From Pseudomonas sp. PDM05 (GTDB taxonomy: Bacteria; Pseudomonadota; Gammaproteobacteria; Pseudomonadales; Pseudomonadaceae): a stretch of DNA of 64,000 nt. A program made the translations under genes and the position numbers. The notes beneath the pieces were generated by a model, which saw only the letters and a program-made list of their open reading frames with translations, made no database searches and was not told the origin of the DNA. This document shows positions 42,380 through 50,981 of the stretch, one piece after another; the stretch's first letter is position 1; each line of letters opens with the position of its first letter. The stretch is from contig NZ_JACVAC010000013.1 of NCBI RefSeq assembly GCF_014851685.1, positions 62,001 through 126,000 on the forward strand, written 5' to 3'.

Positions 42380-42614
42380 GCTTGCCGACATTGTTGCTTT
42401 GCAATTCGTAGCGCAACTCTTCGACCATCTTTTCCACGTCGTGCGGGGTCTGCACCCGGTTGGTGCTGATCCCTGTCACCACCAGGTCCACCCGGCCGGT
42501 ATCAGCGTCAAATACCTTGAGGGTCAAGGAGGCATCCCGGCACAGGGTGAACTCGCATGTCAGCGGCGACAGGCCTTCTTCGATGCAGTTGCGCAGTTGG
42601 GCGAGGGTAAACAT
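42342..42614 (-). CDS. DUF1652 domain protein
   Basis: The product is 90 residues. The order MFTLAQLRNCIEEGLSPLTCEFTLCRDASLTLKVFDADTGRVDLVVTGIS matches DUF1652, a family largely restricted to Pseudomonas with no known function. It is small, cytoplasmic by sequence, and alpha/beta. Its ribosome binding site AAGGA lies inside the 3' arm of a 12-bp hairpin directly upstream, so translation is probably controlled. Its last 38 bp overlap the end of the MFS gene on the other strand. Confidence 0.83.
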   Translation of the reverse strand: MFTLAQLRNCIEEGLSPLTCEFTLCRDASLTLKVFDADTGRVDLVVTGISTNRVQTPHDVEKMVEELRYELQSNNVGKLTLKDWPSTTNQ

Positions 42615-42621
42615 GCAGGTT

Positions 42622-42652
42622 CCTTCAAGACATAAGTTCGATGTCTTGAAGG
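42622..42652 (-). promoter_or_regulatory. RNA hairpin that sequesters the ribosome binding site
   Basis: In the minus-strand mRNA, CCTTCAAGACAT and ATGTCTTGAAGG form perfect 12-bp arms with a 7-nt loop. The 3' arm ends in GAAGG, which with the next A is the Shine-Dalgarno sequence 7-8 nt before the DUF1652 ATG. There is no T-run after it, so it is not a terminator. Confidence 0.75.
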
Positions 42653-42687
42653 TTATGGCTTGCCTGGCGCCGCAATAAGGCGAATTC

Positions 42688-42706
42688 GCACTAGCTGCAC
42701 TAGTGC
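42688..42706. repeat. Inverted repeat upstream of the DUF1652 gene
   Basis: GCACTAG and CTAGTGC (7-bp perfect arms, 5-nt centre). It lies 18 bp behind the PAS-LuxR stop codon and about 70 bp before the DUF1652 start. It has no T-run, so it may be an operator in the DUF1652 promoter. Confidence 0.45.
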
Positions 42707-42723
42707 ATTTGCACTTGGTCGGG

Positions 42724-44214
42724 CTATTTTTTCAGGCGCAGTTCACCGGCAAACAGCCCGCGTTCACGGGCCCAAACGATGGCTGCGCTGCGGCTGTGCA
42801 CCCCCAGCTTGGAATACACCGTGGCCACATGGTTGCGTACGGTGTTGGGCGCCAGTTTCAGGCGCGCGGCGATTTCCTTGTCGGCCAAGCCTTCGCAGAT
42901 AAGTCCCAGTACATCGCGTTCACGGGCCGTGAGGTCGGTGAAGGCAATGGCAGGCTGGTTGGGGCTGTTGACGCTCTTGGCGTTGGCCAGTTTTTCGATC
43001 AGTGTCTGGCTGAACCAAGATGCGTCCTGCATCACCTCCTCGATGGCCGCCACCAGCTCCAGCTCCGAGCGCTTGCGTTCGGTGATGTTCATCATCACCA
43101 GCAGGTAGCAGGGCACGTCATCGATGATCACGGTGTCGGCGGACACCACGCAATCGATCACCTCGTTGCCTTTCTTACGCACCTTGAGGTCCTGGCCGTC
43201 GAGGTTGCCGGACTTTTCCAGGGTGGCAAACAACTGTGTGCCCGCCTGGGGGCTGTCGATGAAATCGATGTCTTCGATGGCCTTGCCGACCAGCTCCTCA
43301 CTGATATAACCGGTAATGCTCATGAAGGCTTCGTTGACATCCACCACCTGGCGGTTGCCGGCGTTGCACACCAATGTCGGCACCGGCGTCAGGCGGAACG
43401 ACTTGGCGAAGCGCTCTTCACTCTGGCGCAGGGCGGTTTCCGCCTTGCGTCGCGGCTCCAGGTCGGTGAAGGAAAACAACATGCAGTCTTCCTCGTTCAT
43501 GTCCAGCGGTTGCCCGGCGACGATCACCAGCTTGCTGCCGCCCCCGGGCAATCTCAGCTCGGCCTGCATCTGCGGGATCGTCGCGCCTTCGCCCAGGCGC
43601 GCAATCGCCAGGTCTTTGCGTTCGGCCTGTTCCAGCACATCCAACTCGTACACGGATTTGCCGATGACCTGATCGCGGTTGTAGCCGGTCATCTCCAGAA
43701 ACCCCTGGTTGACCTTGATGTAACGCAGGTCGCTCAAGCGGCAGATCACGGCGGGTGCCGGGTTGGCGTTGAAGGTTTTTTCGAAGCGTTGCTCGGCGCT
43801 GGCCCACTCGCTGGCATCGCTGAGGATCAGCACCAGCAGCTCCGGTGCGCCGTGGGAATCGCTGATCACCAGGCTGCGCAGGCGGTGGACCCATGTTCTG
43901 TCCGGATCGGCAGTGGGGGTGACTTCCACCACCACGTCGCTGAACTCCTCGCCTGCCGCCACACGGGCCAGTGGGTAGTTGTCCAGCAGCACGGGGTGGT
44001 TGTTGCGATAGCGCAGGGTGAAGCGCTCGGCGTATTCCTGGGTATTGGCGCCCAATGCCATCACGTCGTCCACGCCATGCATGTTCAGCGCCGCCTCATT
44101 GGCCCAGAGGAGGGTCTGGTCGACTTCGGCAAGGATGATCCCGTCGGACAGGCCGGAGATGATCTGCTGGAGTTGGCGGCGGTTGGTTTCTTTGGCGAGG
44201 ACATCCTGGGTCAT
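42724..44214 (-). CDS. Multi-PAS protein with C-terminal LuxR helix-turn-helix
   Basis: The product is 496 residues. It has three PAS domains (about 10-130, 140-255, 265-385; for example ISGLSDGIILAEVDQTLLWANEAALNMHGVDDVMALG and RKAETALRQSEERF), then a linker (ERKRSELELVAAIEEVMQDASWFSQTLIEKL) and a LuxR-type DNA-binding domain (about 425-490: LTARERDVLGLICEGLADKEIAARLKLAPNTVRNHVATVYSKLGVHSRSAA). There is no histidine kinase, so it senses a signal and binds DNA itself. GGAGCCCCC precedes the ATG at 44214. Longer in-frame upstream starts have no ribosome binding site. Confidence 0.87.
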   Translation of the reverse strand: MTQDVLAKETNRRQLQQIISGLSDGIILAEVDQTLLWANEAALNMHGVDDVMALGANTQEYAERFTLRYRNNHPVLLDNYPLARVAAGEEFSDVVVEVTPTADPDRTWVHRLRSLVISDSHGAPELLVLILSDASEWASAEQRFEKTFNANPAPAVICRLSDLRYIKVNQGFLEMTGYNRDQVIGKSVYELDVLEQAERKDLAIARLGEGATIPQMQAELRLPGGGSKLVIVAGQPLDMNEEDCMLFSFTDLEPRRKAETALRQSEERFAKSFRLTPVPTLVCNAGNRQVVDVNEAFMSITGYISEELVGKAIEDIDFIDSPQAGTQLFATLEKSGNLDGQDLKVRKKGNEVIDCVVSADTVIIDDVPCYLLVMMNITERKRSELELVAAIEEVMQDASWFSQTLIEKLANAKSVNSPNQPAIAFTDLTARERDVLGLICEGLADKEIAARLKLAPNTVRNHVATVYSKLGVHSRSAAIVWARERGLFAGELRLKK

Positions 44215-44388
44215 GGGGGCTCCGAGGGGGCGAGGGGGGCATGAGATTAGGACAGTTGTGGTTCGCGATAGTGCAAGGTACGCGGTCAAACCACTGGCAG
44301 GGGGCTTGCCTGTGCCAGCGTGAAGCGCTTGCCAAACCCAACCAATTCTGGGAAAACCCCAGCCTTTGCGCATTCAACGGGATTTGCC

Positions 44389-44733
44389 ATGAACAACGAC
44401 CAACTCCAGATCACTGACATCCGCCTGGGCGATGGCAAAACCGTGGTCAAAGGTGCACTGATCACTACCCAGTACACGGGCACCCTGGAAGACGGCACCG
44501 TGTTCGACTCCTCGTGGGCGCGTGGCAAACCGTTCCAGTGCGTGATCGGCACGGGCCGTGTGATCAAGGGCTGGGACCAAGGCCTGATGGGCATGCAAGT
44601 CGGTGGTGTGCGCACGCTGTTCGTGCCGGCGCACCTGGCCTACGGCGAGCGCTCGATGGGCGCGCATATCCAGCCCAACAGCAACCTGCGTTTTGAGATT
44701 GAATTGCTCGAAGTGCTGACGCGGGATGATTGA
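44389..44733 (+). CDS. FKBP-type peptidyl-prolyl isomerase
   Basis: The product is 114 residues, a single FKBP domain: GALITTQYTGTLEDGTVFDSSWARGKPFQCVIGTGRVIKGWDQGLMGMQVGGVRTLFVPAHLAYGERSMG. The substrate-site Asp (FDSS) and the IGTGRVIKGWDQGL hydrophobic pocket are present. It has no signal peptide, so it is cytoplasmic, unlike FkpA. It speeds cis-trans rotation at prolines. I chose the ATG at 44389 for its good length match to the family. Confidence 0.88.
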   Translation: MNNDQLQITDIRLGDGKTVVKGALITTQYTGTLEDGTVFDSSWARGKPFQCVIGTGRVIKGWDQGLMGMQVGGVRTLFVPAHLAYGERSMGAHIQPNSNLRFEIELLEVLTRDD

Positions 44734-45212
44734 AGTGTCCTGACGCAAGCAGGCTGAACCGCTCCTGAAGAAGCGTCTTATTCGTCATGTAGTAACTTTC
44801 CTACGGTTTACTCGTCTGTAGTCGGGGCGTAACCTTGGCGCGGTTTTATCAATAGCGGAGACCCTCAGTGGGTACTTGTTCGAGCGACAGTCGTCGGCCG
44901 GTTCTGGTTACCGGCACATACTCGGCAAGGTAACGCGCATTCTTTCGATGCCGTTGTCTCGCCAATACACGCGAGAAGCGGCATCCCGGCAGCAGCCAGT
45001 CCTGGCGCCTGCCGGACTCCCTCTCATCGACGCTGACCAGCACCCGAGCCATTTCGGGATGCTACGGACGCGCCTGCCTTTTACGGCGGGCGGGCCAAGC
45101 TGACTGCGCCTACCCGATGGGCGCGGCGCAGCGGGTCGTACCTGCATGACGGTGTTCTCGCGCAGCAGCCACATCCATCAATGTGGCTGGCAATGAACTG
45201 AGGAGATTTCTT
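44734..45212 (+). promoter_or_regulatory. Long structured leader upstream of mgtC
   Basis: The 479 bp before mgtC hold no long gene. Visible elements are TTTCCTACGG at 44797, a stem CCGGCAG/CTGCCGG around 44994-45024, GCCTGCC/GGCGGGC with an ACGG-containing loop around 45074-45091, and AGCCACAT/ATGTGGCT just before the mgtC ribosome binding site. An ORF from ATG 44948 to TGA 45103 (51 codons, Pro- and Ser-rich) lies inside it but lacks a Shine-Dalgarno. The layout suggests a magnesium- or translation-responsive mRNA leader; no known riboswitch class is recognised. Confidence 0.5.
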
Positions 45213-45929
45213 ATGCAGGCAATCAACAACATCAACCTCGACTCGCTGGTCGACACCCTGGTCAGCCTCAGTGCGGCGTTTATCCTCGGCGGCTTGATCG
45301 GCTTCGAGCGCCAGTATCGCCAGCGCACGGCCGGTTTGCGCACCAACGTGCTGGTGGCGGTGGGGGCGGCGATTTTTGTCGACATGGCCAACCGCCTGGG
45401 CGGCGCGGAAGGGGCGGTGCGGGTGGTGGCGTACGTGGTCTCGGGCATCGGTTTCCTGGGGGCCGGCGTGATCATGCGCGAAGAGGGCAATGTGCGCGGG
45501 CTGAATACTGCGGCCACCCTGTGGGCGTCGGCGGCAGTCGGCGCTTGCGCCGGTGCCGACCTGATCCTCGAAGCGCTGCTGGGCACGTTGTTTGTGCTGG
45601 CAGCGAACACGTTGCTGCGGCCGATCGTCAATAACATCAACCGCCAGCCGCTGGATGTGGTGTCGGCGGAGGTCACCAACATTCTGTATGTGATCGCGCA
45701 GCGCAGTCAGCAGCAGGCGGTAATGGTGTTGCTGGAAGCCGAGCTCGCACGGTGCAACTACCCGGCCAGCGACGTGGATGTGCGGCCGTTCGGCAGTGAA
45801 GAGGTGGAGATCGAGGCCACTTTGGTTGCGACGTCGGTCGATGGCGATGAGCTGGATGCACTGGTGACACGCATATCCAACTCCAGCCTGGTGGTGCAGG
45901 CGTTCTGGAGTCCGAGTACGACCGACTGA
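45213..45929 (+). CDS. mgtC: MgtC/SapB family membrane protein
   Basis: The product is 238 residues. Five membrane helices (about 10-150) carry the family motifs LGGLIGFERQYRQRTAGLRTNVLVAVGAAIF and VVSGIGFLGAGVIMREEGNVRGLNTAATLWASAAVGACAG. The C-terminal ACT-like cytoplasmic domain follows (about 150-238). MgtC is induced at low magnesium and inhibits F1Fo-ATP synthase in Salmonella; it aids survival in low magnesium and in hosts. CTGAGGAG precedes the ATG. It is monocistronic with a long leader. Confidence 0.88.
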   Translation: MQAINNINLDSLVDTLVSLSAAFILGGLIGFERQYRQRTAGLRTNVLVAVGAAIFVDMANRLGGAEGAVRVVAYVVSGIGFLGAGVIMREEGNVRGLNTAATLWASAAVGACAGADLILEALLGTLFVLAANTLLRPIVNNINRQPLDVVSAEVTNILYVIAQRSQQQAVMVLLEAELARCNYPASDVDVRPFGSEEVEIEATLVATSVDGDELDALVTRISNSSLVVQAFWSPSTTD

Positions 45930-46191
45930 TTTCCTACGGATAAATCCTACACGCAGTCAGGACTATCCCTTCAATTCAAGCACCACTTCATTGTTAAGGT
46001 TGCGCGCTTGCTGCTACCTAAAAGGCTGCGCAGAACTTCAGGCATCAATGGTGTTGTTCAATTGGAGGGACCAGGCACTGCCTGGCTGGCATCTGGAAAA
46101 GTGCGGAACCGCTCGTCGGAACTGTCAATTCTCACAGGTAGCTGGGTCCCGTGTGATGTGTCAGATTAATTTGTCCTTCAGGGGAGTCTTA
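45930..46191. promoter_or_regulatory. Promoter region of the BvgAS-like operon
   Basis: This 262-bp gap opens with TTTCCTACGG (45930-45939) and TCCTAC again at 45945, 13 bp apart. The heptad TTTCCTA equals the consensus half-site I recall for Bordetella BvgA. The response regulator encoded just downstream is BvgA-like, so autoregulation is plausible. Confidence 0.5.
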
Positions 46192-46818
46192 ATGAGCAAA
46201 GCTTTAATTGTGGATGACCACCCGTTCATTCGTGCCACGGTTCGCTTTCTGCTAAAGCAGGAAGGCTTCAATGAAATCTTCGAGGCGGGCAATGGCGCCG
46301 ATGCTATGCAGATAGCTCGCGAACAGTGCCCCGACCTGATTATCCTCGACTTGGCGATGCCCAAACTGGGCGGTTTGGAAGTGATCAGCCGAATCAAGGC
46401 GCTGGGCTTGCCATGCAAGATCCTAGTGTTGACGTCGTACCTCGCAGTGTTTTTTTCCACCCGCTGCATGCGCGCTGGAGCCATGGGTTTTGTTGCCAAG
46501 ACGGGTGAGCTGCACGAGTTGCAAAAAGCAATCAAGGCGGTGATGTCCAACTACAGCTGTTTCCCCAGCCTGCCTACCAGTTCAGTGCGCCGTGATGATT
46601 TGCAAGCGTCCGAGATTGAATTGGTGGAAGCACTGTCTGATCGCGAATTGACGGTATTGCAGAAGTTGGCCCTGGGCCTGGGTAATAAGGAAATCGCCGA
46701 GGACATGCTGCTGAGCCACAAGACCATCAGCACCTACAAGACGCGACTCAAGGAGAAATTGCACATGTCGTCGGTGGTGCACTTGTCCAAGTTCGCGCAA
46801 CGTAATCAGCTGATCTGA
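46192..46818 (+). CDS. BvgA/EvgA-like response regulator
   Basis: The product is 208 residues. The receiver domain (1-120) has acidic residues D8/D9, the phospho-acceptor Asp53 (LIILDLAMPK) and the Lys of FVAKTGE. A LuxR-type helix-turn-helix follows (about 145-205: LSDRELTVLQKLALGLGNKEIAEDMLLSHKTISTYKTRLKEKLH). The opening MSKALIVDDHPFIRATVRFLLKQEGF resembles BvgA and EvgA. The next gene, a BvgS-like kinase, starts 1 nt after its stop. GGGGAG precedes the ATG at 46192. Confidence 0.92.
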   Translation: MSKALIVDDHPFIRATVRFLLKQEGFNEIFEAGNGADAMQIAREQCPDLIILDLAMPKLGGLEVISRIKALGLPCKILVLTSYLAVFFSTRCMRAGAMGFVAKTGELHELQKAIKAVMSNYSCFPSLPTSSVRRDDLQASEIELVEALSDRELTVLQKLALGLGNKEIAEDMLLSHKTISTYKTRLKEKLHMSSVVHLSKFAQRNQLI

Positions 46819-46819
46819 A

Positions 46820-49800
46820 ATGAACGCCCGCGCGCTGCGAGGGTTGGTCGCGCTGCTCTGGGTGAGCCTGTTGCCCCTGGCGGCGCAAGCCCTTGACGAA
46901 CCTTACTCGCTGCAGTTGCTGGGCCACTCTCGCCTCGAAAACCCCAATGTCGTGCTGGACGAAGCCGACTGGCGCTGGCTGCGCGAACGGCGGGTGTTAT
47001 CGATGGGCGTATCGGCCCCCGACTACGCGCCCTTCGACATGAGCAACAGTGAGGATTTCGAAGGCATCACCGCCGATTACGCGGCGCTGGTGGCGCAGGC
47101 GTTGAATATCCGGGTAGAGGTCCGTCGCTACGACACCCGCGATGAAGTCATCGAGGCACTCAAGCTGGGCGCGGTGGATTTTCTCGGCTCCGCCAACGGT
47201 TTTGAAGCGGTGGACCCGCAACTGGCGCTGTCGCGCTCCTATGCCAATGACCAGCCGGTGCTGGCGACCCGCAGCGCAGACACCCAGGGTTTGAGTGCCG
47301 ACCTGGCCGGCAAGCGCGTGGCCATGCTGTATCACTATATGCAGCCCGAGGCGGTACAGAAATTTTACCCCCGCGCCCATTTGCTGCTCTACGCCTCGTC
47401 CTTTGAGGCGCTGGGGGCAGTCGCGTTCGAGCAGGCGGATGTGTACCTGGGCGACGCGATCAGCACGCGTTACCTGATCAATAAAAACCACCTGAATAAC
47501 GTGCGCATGGCGGATTTTTCCGCCCTGGAAGTCAACCCTTTCGCGTTTGCGGTCACCCGGGGTGATGATCGATTGCTACGTATCCTCAATGCCGCGTTGG
47601 CGGCCGTGCCGGTGACCACGCAGATGGAAATCCTGCGGCGTTGGAGCGCCGGTGGCGGCGGGGCCATGGAAGTTGACCGGCTGCGCCTGAGTGAACGCGA
47701 GCAACGTTGGCTGGAGAAACACCCGCGGGTGAAAGTGGCCGCTCTGGATAAGTTTCTGCCACTGTCATTTTTCAACGAGCAGGGGCAGCTCGAGGGTTTG
47801 AGTGCCGAGGTACTGTCGCGGATCAGCTTGCGTACGGGGCTGAAATTCGACGTGGTAAAGGGCAACTCACTGCCTCGCCAAATCGACGAAGCCAGTGCGG
47901 GCAGTGTCGATATGCTCGCGGTCGTCACCCCCAGCAATGAACGCGCTGACAAGATCCGTTTTACCCGGCCCTACCTGAGCAGTCCCTATGTGCTCGTCAG
48001 CCGCATTGAGGGCAATAGCCCGATCACGCTGGAAGATATGCACGGCAAGCGCCTGGCCTTTATCGGTGGCAACAGCCTGGGCGAGCGAATTGCCCGCGAC
48101 TATCCCGGCATCGTCTTTGTTGATACCGAAAGCCCTGAGCAAGCCATGGCGATGGTGGCCAGTGGCAACGTCGACGCGACCGTGCTGTCGCTCCTCAGTG
48201 CGCGCTACATGATTGCCCGCTATTACCGCGATCGTTTGAGGGTGACCAGCACTGTCGGCACGGAACCGGCACGTGTGACGTTTGGCGTCAACCGCAGCCA
48301 GTTGGAGTTGTACTCGATCCTGGACAAGGCACTGTTGAGCATCACGCCCGAAGAAATGGACGAACTGAGCAACCACTGGCGCAATGAGGTGATCATCCAG
48401 GACAGCTATTGGCTGCGGCATCGCAACGCAATTCTGCAAGGGTTCGGCCTCGCGGCGCTGTTGTTGCTGATTACCCTGGGCTGGGCGATCTACCTGCGTA
48501 ACCTGATTCGCCGAAGGGCCCAGGCGGAGCGGGCGCTGAGTGATCAGATGCGCTTTATGAGTGTGCTGATCGACGGCACGCCGCACCCGATTTATGTGCG
48601 TGATCGCCAGGGCCGCTTGATGGCCTGCAACAACGCCTACCTCGATGTGTTCGGCTTCAAGCTCGAGGATGTGATCGGCAAGACTGTCGTGGAAACCGAC
48701 ACCGGCAACCCGCCGCAAGCCCAGTCGTTTCATGAGGACTACCTGCAGTTGATGGCCCGGGGCGAGCCGCAGATTCATGACCGGATACTTCGGTTGCCCT
48801 CGGGGGATGTCCTGACGATCTACCAGTGGATGCTGCCGTACCGCGATGGCAACGATAAGGTCGTGGGCATGATCGCTGGCTGGGTGGATGTGAGCGAGCG
48901 CCAGCGCCTGTTGGGCCAATTGCAGGACGCCAAGGACGAGGCCGACGCCGCCAACCGCGCCAAGACGACTTTTCTGGCGACCATGAGCCATGAGATCCGC
49001 ACGCCAATGAACGCCGTGATCGGCATGATCGAGTTGGCGTTGAAAAACGCCGAGCAGGGCCGGGCTGATCGTGATGCGCTGGAGGTTGCCTCGGTGGCGT
49101 CCCACGGCATGTTGGAGTTGATCGGCGATATTCTCGACATTGCCCGGATTGAATCCGGGCATCTTTCTCTGGCGTTGGAACCGGCCAACCTGCGCGACCT
49201 GTTGATGTCCGTGGCGCGGGTATTCGAGGGCTTGGCGCGGGCCAAGGGCCTGGCGCTGCAGGTTGAACTGGACCCATCGATTGATCGCCCGGTGCTGATC
49301 GATCCCCTGCGTTTCAAGCAGGTGGTGTCCAACCTGCTGAGTAATGCCATCAAGTTCACCGCCAGCGGCCAGGTGTTGCTCGGTGCGCAAGGGGAGGTGA
49401 CGGCTGACCAACTGATATTGCGGCTGTGGGTGCTGGACACCGGGGTCGGTATCAGCGCTGAAGATCAGCAGCGGCTATTCAACCCGTTTATCCAGGGCAG
49501 CAACAACGAGCAATCGGTGCGCAGCGGTTCCGGCCTGGGTTTGGTGATCAGCCGCAACTTGTGCGAAATGCTGGGGGGGCAGTTGCAGTTGAGCAGTGTG
49601 CTGGGGCAGGGCACGCGGATTGATGTGCGAATGCAACTGGACCTGGCAGCGGCGTCAGCGCTCGAGACGGGAGCAGCGGTTGCACACACTCCACCCGCCC
49701 GGGCATTGAACATCCTGGTAGTGGATGACTATCCGGCCAACCGCTTGTTGTTGGCGCGACAGTTGAGCTTCCTGGGGCACCGAATCACCACCGCCGAAGA

Positions 49801-50434
49801 CGGTGTTCAGGGGCTGGCGCTTTGGCAGTCGGGGGATTTTGATGGTGTCATCACCGATTGCAATATGCCGCTCAAAAACGGCTACCAGCTGGCGCAGGAT
49901 ATTCGTGCTCAAGAGCAGGCACGGGGGCTGGTGCCGTGTTTACTCCTGGGGTTTACGGCCAATGCGCAGCCGGAAGAAACCGAGCGCTGCCGGCAAGCGG
50001 GAATGGATGGCTGCCTGTTCAAACCCACCGGGCTGGATGACTTGCGAGCGGCGTTGGCCTCGCGGGTGGCGAGCGTCGCTGCGGCGAATGCCGTCGAGGC
50101 GTATGACTTGAGCGCGCTGATCGCATTGACGGAAAATGATCGCGGCGCTCTCAAGGAATTGTTGACGCCGCTGCTCGACAGCCTGGAAGCGGATCGCGCG
50201 TTATTGCCGACGCTGCGACAAGAGGCCGACTTTGCCAGGTTGCACGACGTTGCGCATCGGGCCAAGGGCGGAGCGCGCATGGTCAAGGCGCAGGCGCTGA
50301 TCAGCTGTTGTGAAACGCTGGAAGCGGTGTGTGAAGCCAAGGACAAGACGGCCCTGGGGGCGGCGGTTGACGCGGTGAGTGACGCTTGCGCTGATCTGCA
50401 GCAGAGATTGAGCGTTTATTGCAATCAACCTTGA
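46820..50434 (+). CDS. BvgS/EvgS-like hybrid sensor histidine kinase
   Basis: The product is 1204 residues. Signal peptide about 1-25; two periplasmic Venus-flytrap (SBP_bac_3) domains about 55-280 and 290-520; membrane helix about 535-558; PAS about 575-690; histidine kinase with His724 (MSHEIRTPMNAVIGM) and ATP-binding GSGLGLVISRN; receiver with Asp1013 (VITDCNMPLKNG); Hpt with His1146 (VAHRAKGGA). This is a full unorthodox phosphorelay: His-Asp-His, then to the partner regulator's Asp53. The flytrap domains suggest regulation by a small periplasmic ligand, unknown. It starts 1 nt after the regulator gene. Confidence 0.93.
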   Translation: MNARALRGLVALLWVSLLPLAAQALDEPYSLQLLGHSRLENPNVVLDEADWRWLRERRVLSMGVSAPDYAPFDMSNSEDFEGITADYAALVAQALNIRVEVRRYDTRDEVIEALKLGAVDFLGSANGFEAVDPQLALSRSYANDQPVLATRSADTQGLSADLAGKRVAMLYHYMQPEAVQKFYPRAHLLLYASSFEALGAVAFEQADVYLGDAISTRYLINKNHLNNVRMADFSALEVNPFAFAVTRGDDRLLRILNAALAAVPVTTQMEILRRWSAGGGGAMEVDRLRLSEREQRWLEKHPRVKVAALDKFLPLSFFNEQGQLEGLSAEVLSRISLRTGLKFDVVKGNSLPRQIDEASAGSVDMLAVVTPSNERADKIRFTRPYLSSPYVLVSRIEGNSPITLEDMHGKRLAFIGGNSLGERIARDYPGIVFVDTESPEQAMAMVASGNVDATVLSLLSARYMIARYYRDRLRVTSTVGTEPARVTFGVNRSQLELYSILDKALLSITPEEMDELSNHWRNEVIIQDSYWLRHRNAILQGFGLAALLLLITLGWAIYLRNLIRRRAQAERALSDQMRFMSVLIDGTPHPIYVRDRQGRLMACNNAYLDVFGFKLEDVIGKTVVETDTGNPPQAQSFHEDYLQLMARGEPQIHDRILRLPSGDVLTIYQWMLPYRDGNDKVVGMIAGWVDVSERQRLLGQLQDAKDEADAANRAKTTFLATMSHEIRTPMNAVIGMIELALKNAEQGRADRDALEVASVASHGMLELIGDILDIARIESGHLSLALEPANLRDLLMSVARVFEGLARAKGLALQVELDPSIDRPVLIDPLRFKQVVSNLLSNAIKFTASGQVLLGAQGEVTADQLILRLWVLDTGVGISAEDQQRLFNPFIQGSNNEQSVRSGSGLGLVISRNLCEMLGGQLQLSSVLGQGTRIDVRMQLDLAAASALETGAAVAHTPPARALNILVVDDYPANRLLLARQLSFLGHRITTAEDGVQGLALWQSGDFDGVITDCNMPLKNGYQLAQDIRAQEQARGLVPCLLLGFTANAQPEETERCRQAGMDGCLFKPTGLDDLRAALASRVASVAAANAVEAYDLSALIALTENDRGALKELLTPLLDSLEADRALLPTLRQEADFARLHDVAHRAKGGARMVKAQALISCCETLEAVCEAKDKTALGAAVDAVSDACADLQQRLSVYCNQP

Positions 50435-50558
50435 GTACCGTTCGGTGGGTTTGGGAGAACTCCTACGCGAAGGGGGAACAAGCCTGATTTTGTCTTCGGA
50501 AGATGTCTGGAAAATGGGCGGCGCTCACTGACGAGCGCTGCCTGCCCAGGGGTTTGCC

Positions 50559-50981
50559 ATGCCGAACAAAGCACTAACCATCCTGATTGCCGATGAACAG
50601 CACCTGCAGCGGCTGCACATCGAAAAAATGCTCAACCAACTGGGGTATCACCGGATAGTGCCGGTGCAGACCTTCGATGAAGTCCAGATCCTCACTGCCA
50701 TCCCGGCGAAGCCGTTTGATGTGCTGATCATCAACGCGGGGCTCGCGGCCCAGGCCAGCGGGCCGCAGCTTCAGGTACGTCATGTGCTGGTCTACGACCA
50801 CCTGGACCTTGGCCAACCTGCTGGTATTGCCCCAGCGGTGCTCGTGCGTTTGCCGGGGGTGCCGGACCACGTCAACCTTGAACACTTCATGGACATCATC
50901 GACCCCCCGACGGCGGCCCGTGGCTTGCGCGTGTTGCCATGGCTGCGTGAATTATCCCGTACGCCGGCGACCGGGGTTTAA
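50559..50981 (+). CDS. Receiver-like protein lacking the phospho-acceptor Asp
   Basis: The product is 140 residues with receiver-like order: ALTILIADEQHLQRLHIEKMLNQLGYHRI (acidic pair D12/E13) then FDVLIINAGLA, where Asn59 sits at the phospho-acceptor position. The conserved C-terminal Lys is not apparent, and the C-terminal half is divergent. It is therefore probably phosphorylation-independent or a degenerate partner of the upstream phosphorelay. CAGGGGTTTGCC precedes the ATG. It is 124 bp behind the kinase gene and overlaps the convergent reductase gene by 4 bp. Confidence 0.7.
   Translation: MPNKALTILIADEQHLQRLHIEKMLNQLGYHRIVPVQTFDEVQILTAIPAKPFDVLIINAGLAAQASGPQLQVRHVLVYDHLDLGQPAGIAPAVLVRLPGVPDHVNLEHFMDIIDPPTAARGLRVLPWLRELSRTPATGV

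Noticed and set aside
42703..44244. Antisense open frame of 513 codons opposite the PAS-LuxR gene
   Set aside because: The minus-strand gene has three PAS domains and a LuxR domain. The antisense frame is His/Gly/Gln-rich and has no ribosome binding site.
47867..49411. Antisense open frame of about 514 codons in the BvgS-like gene
   Set aside because: It overlaps the PAS and kinase domains, which are unmistakable on the plus strand. Composition is typical of a shadow frame.
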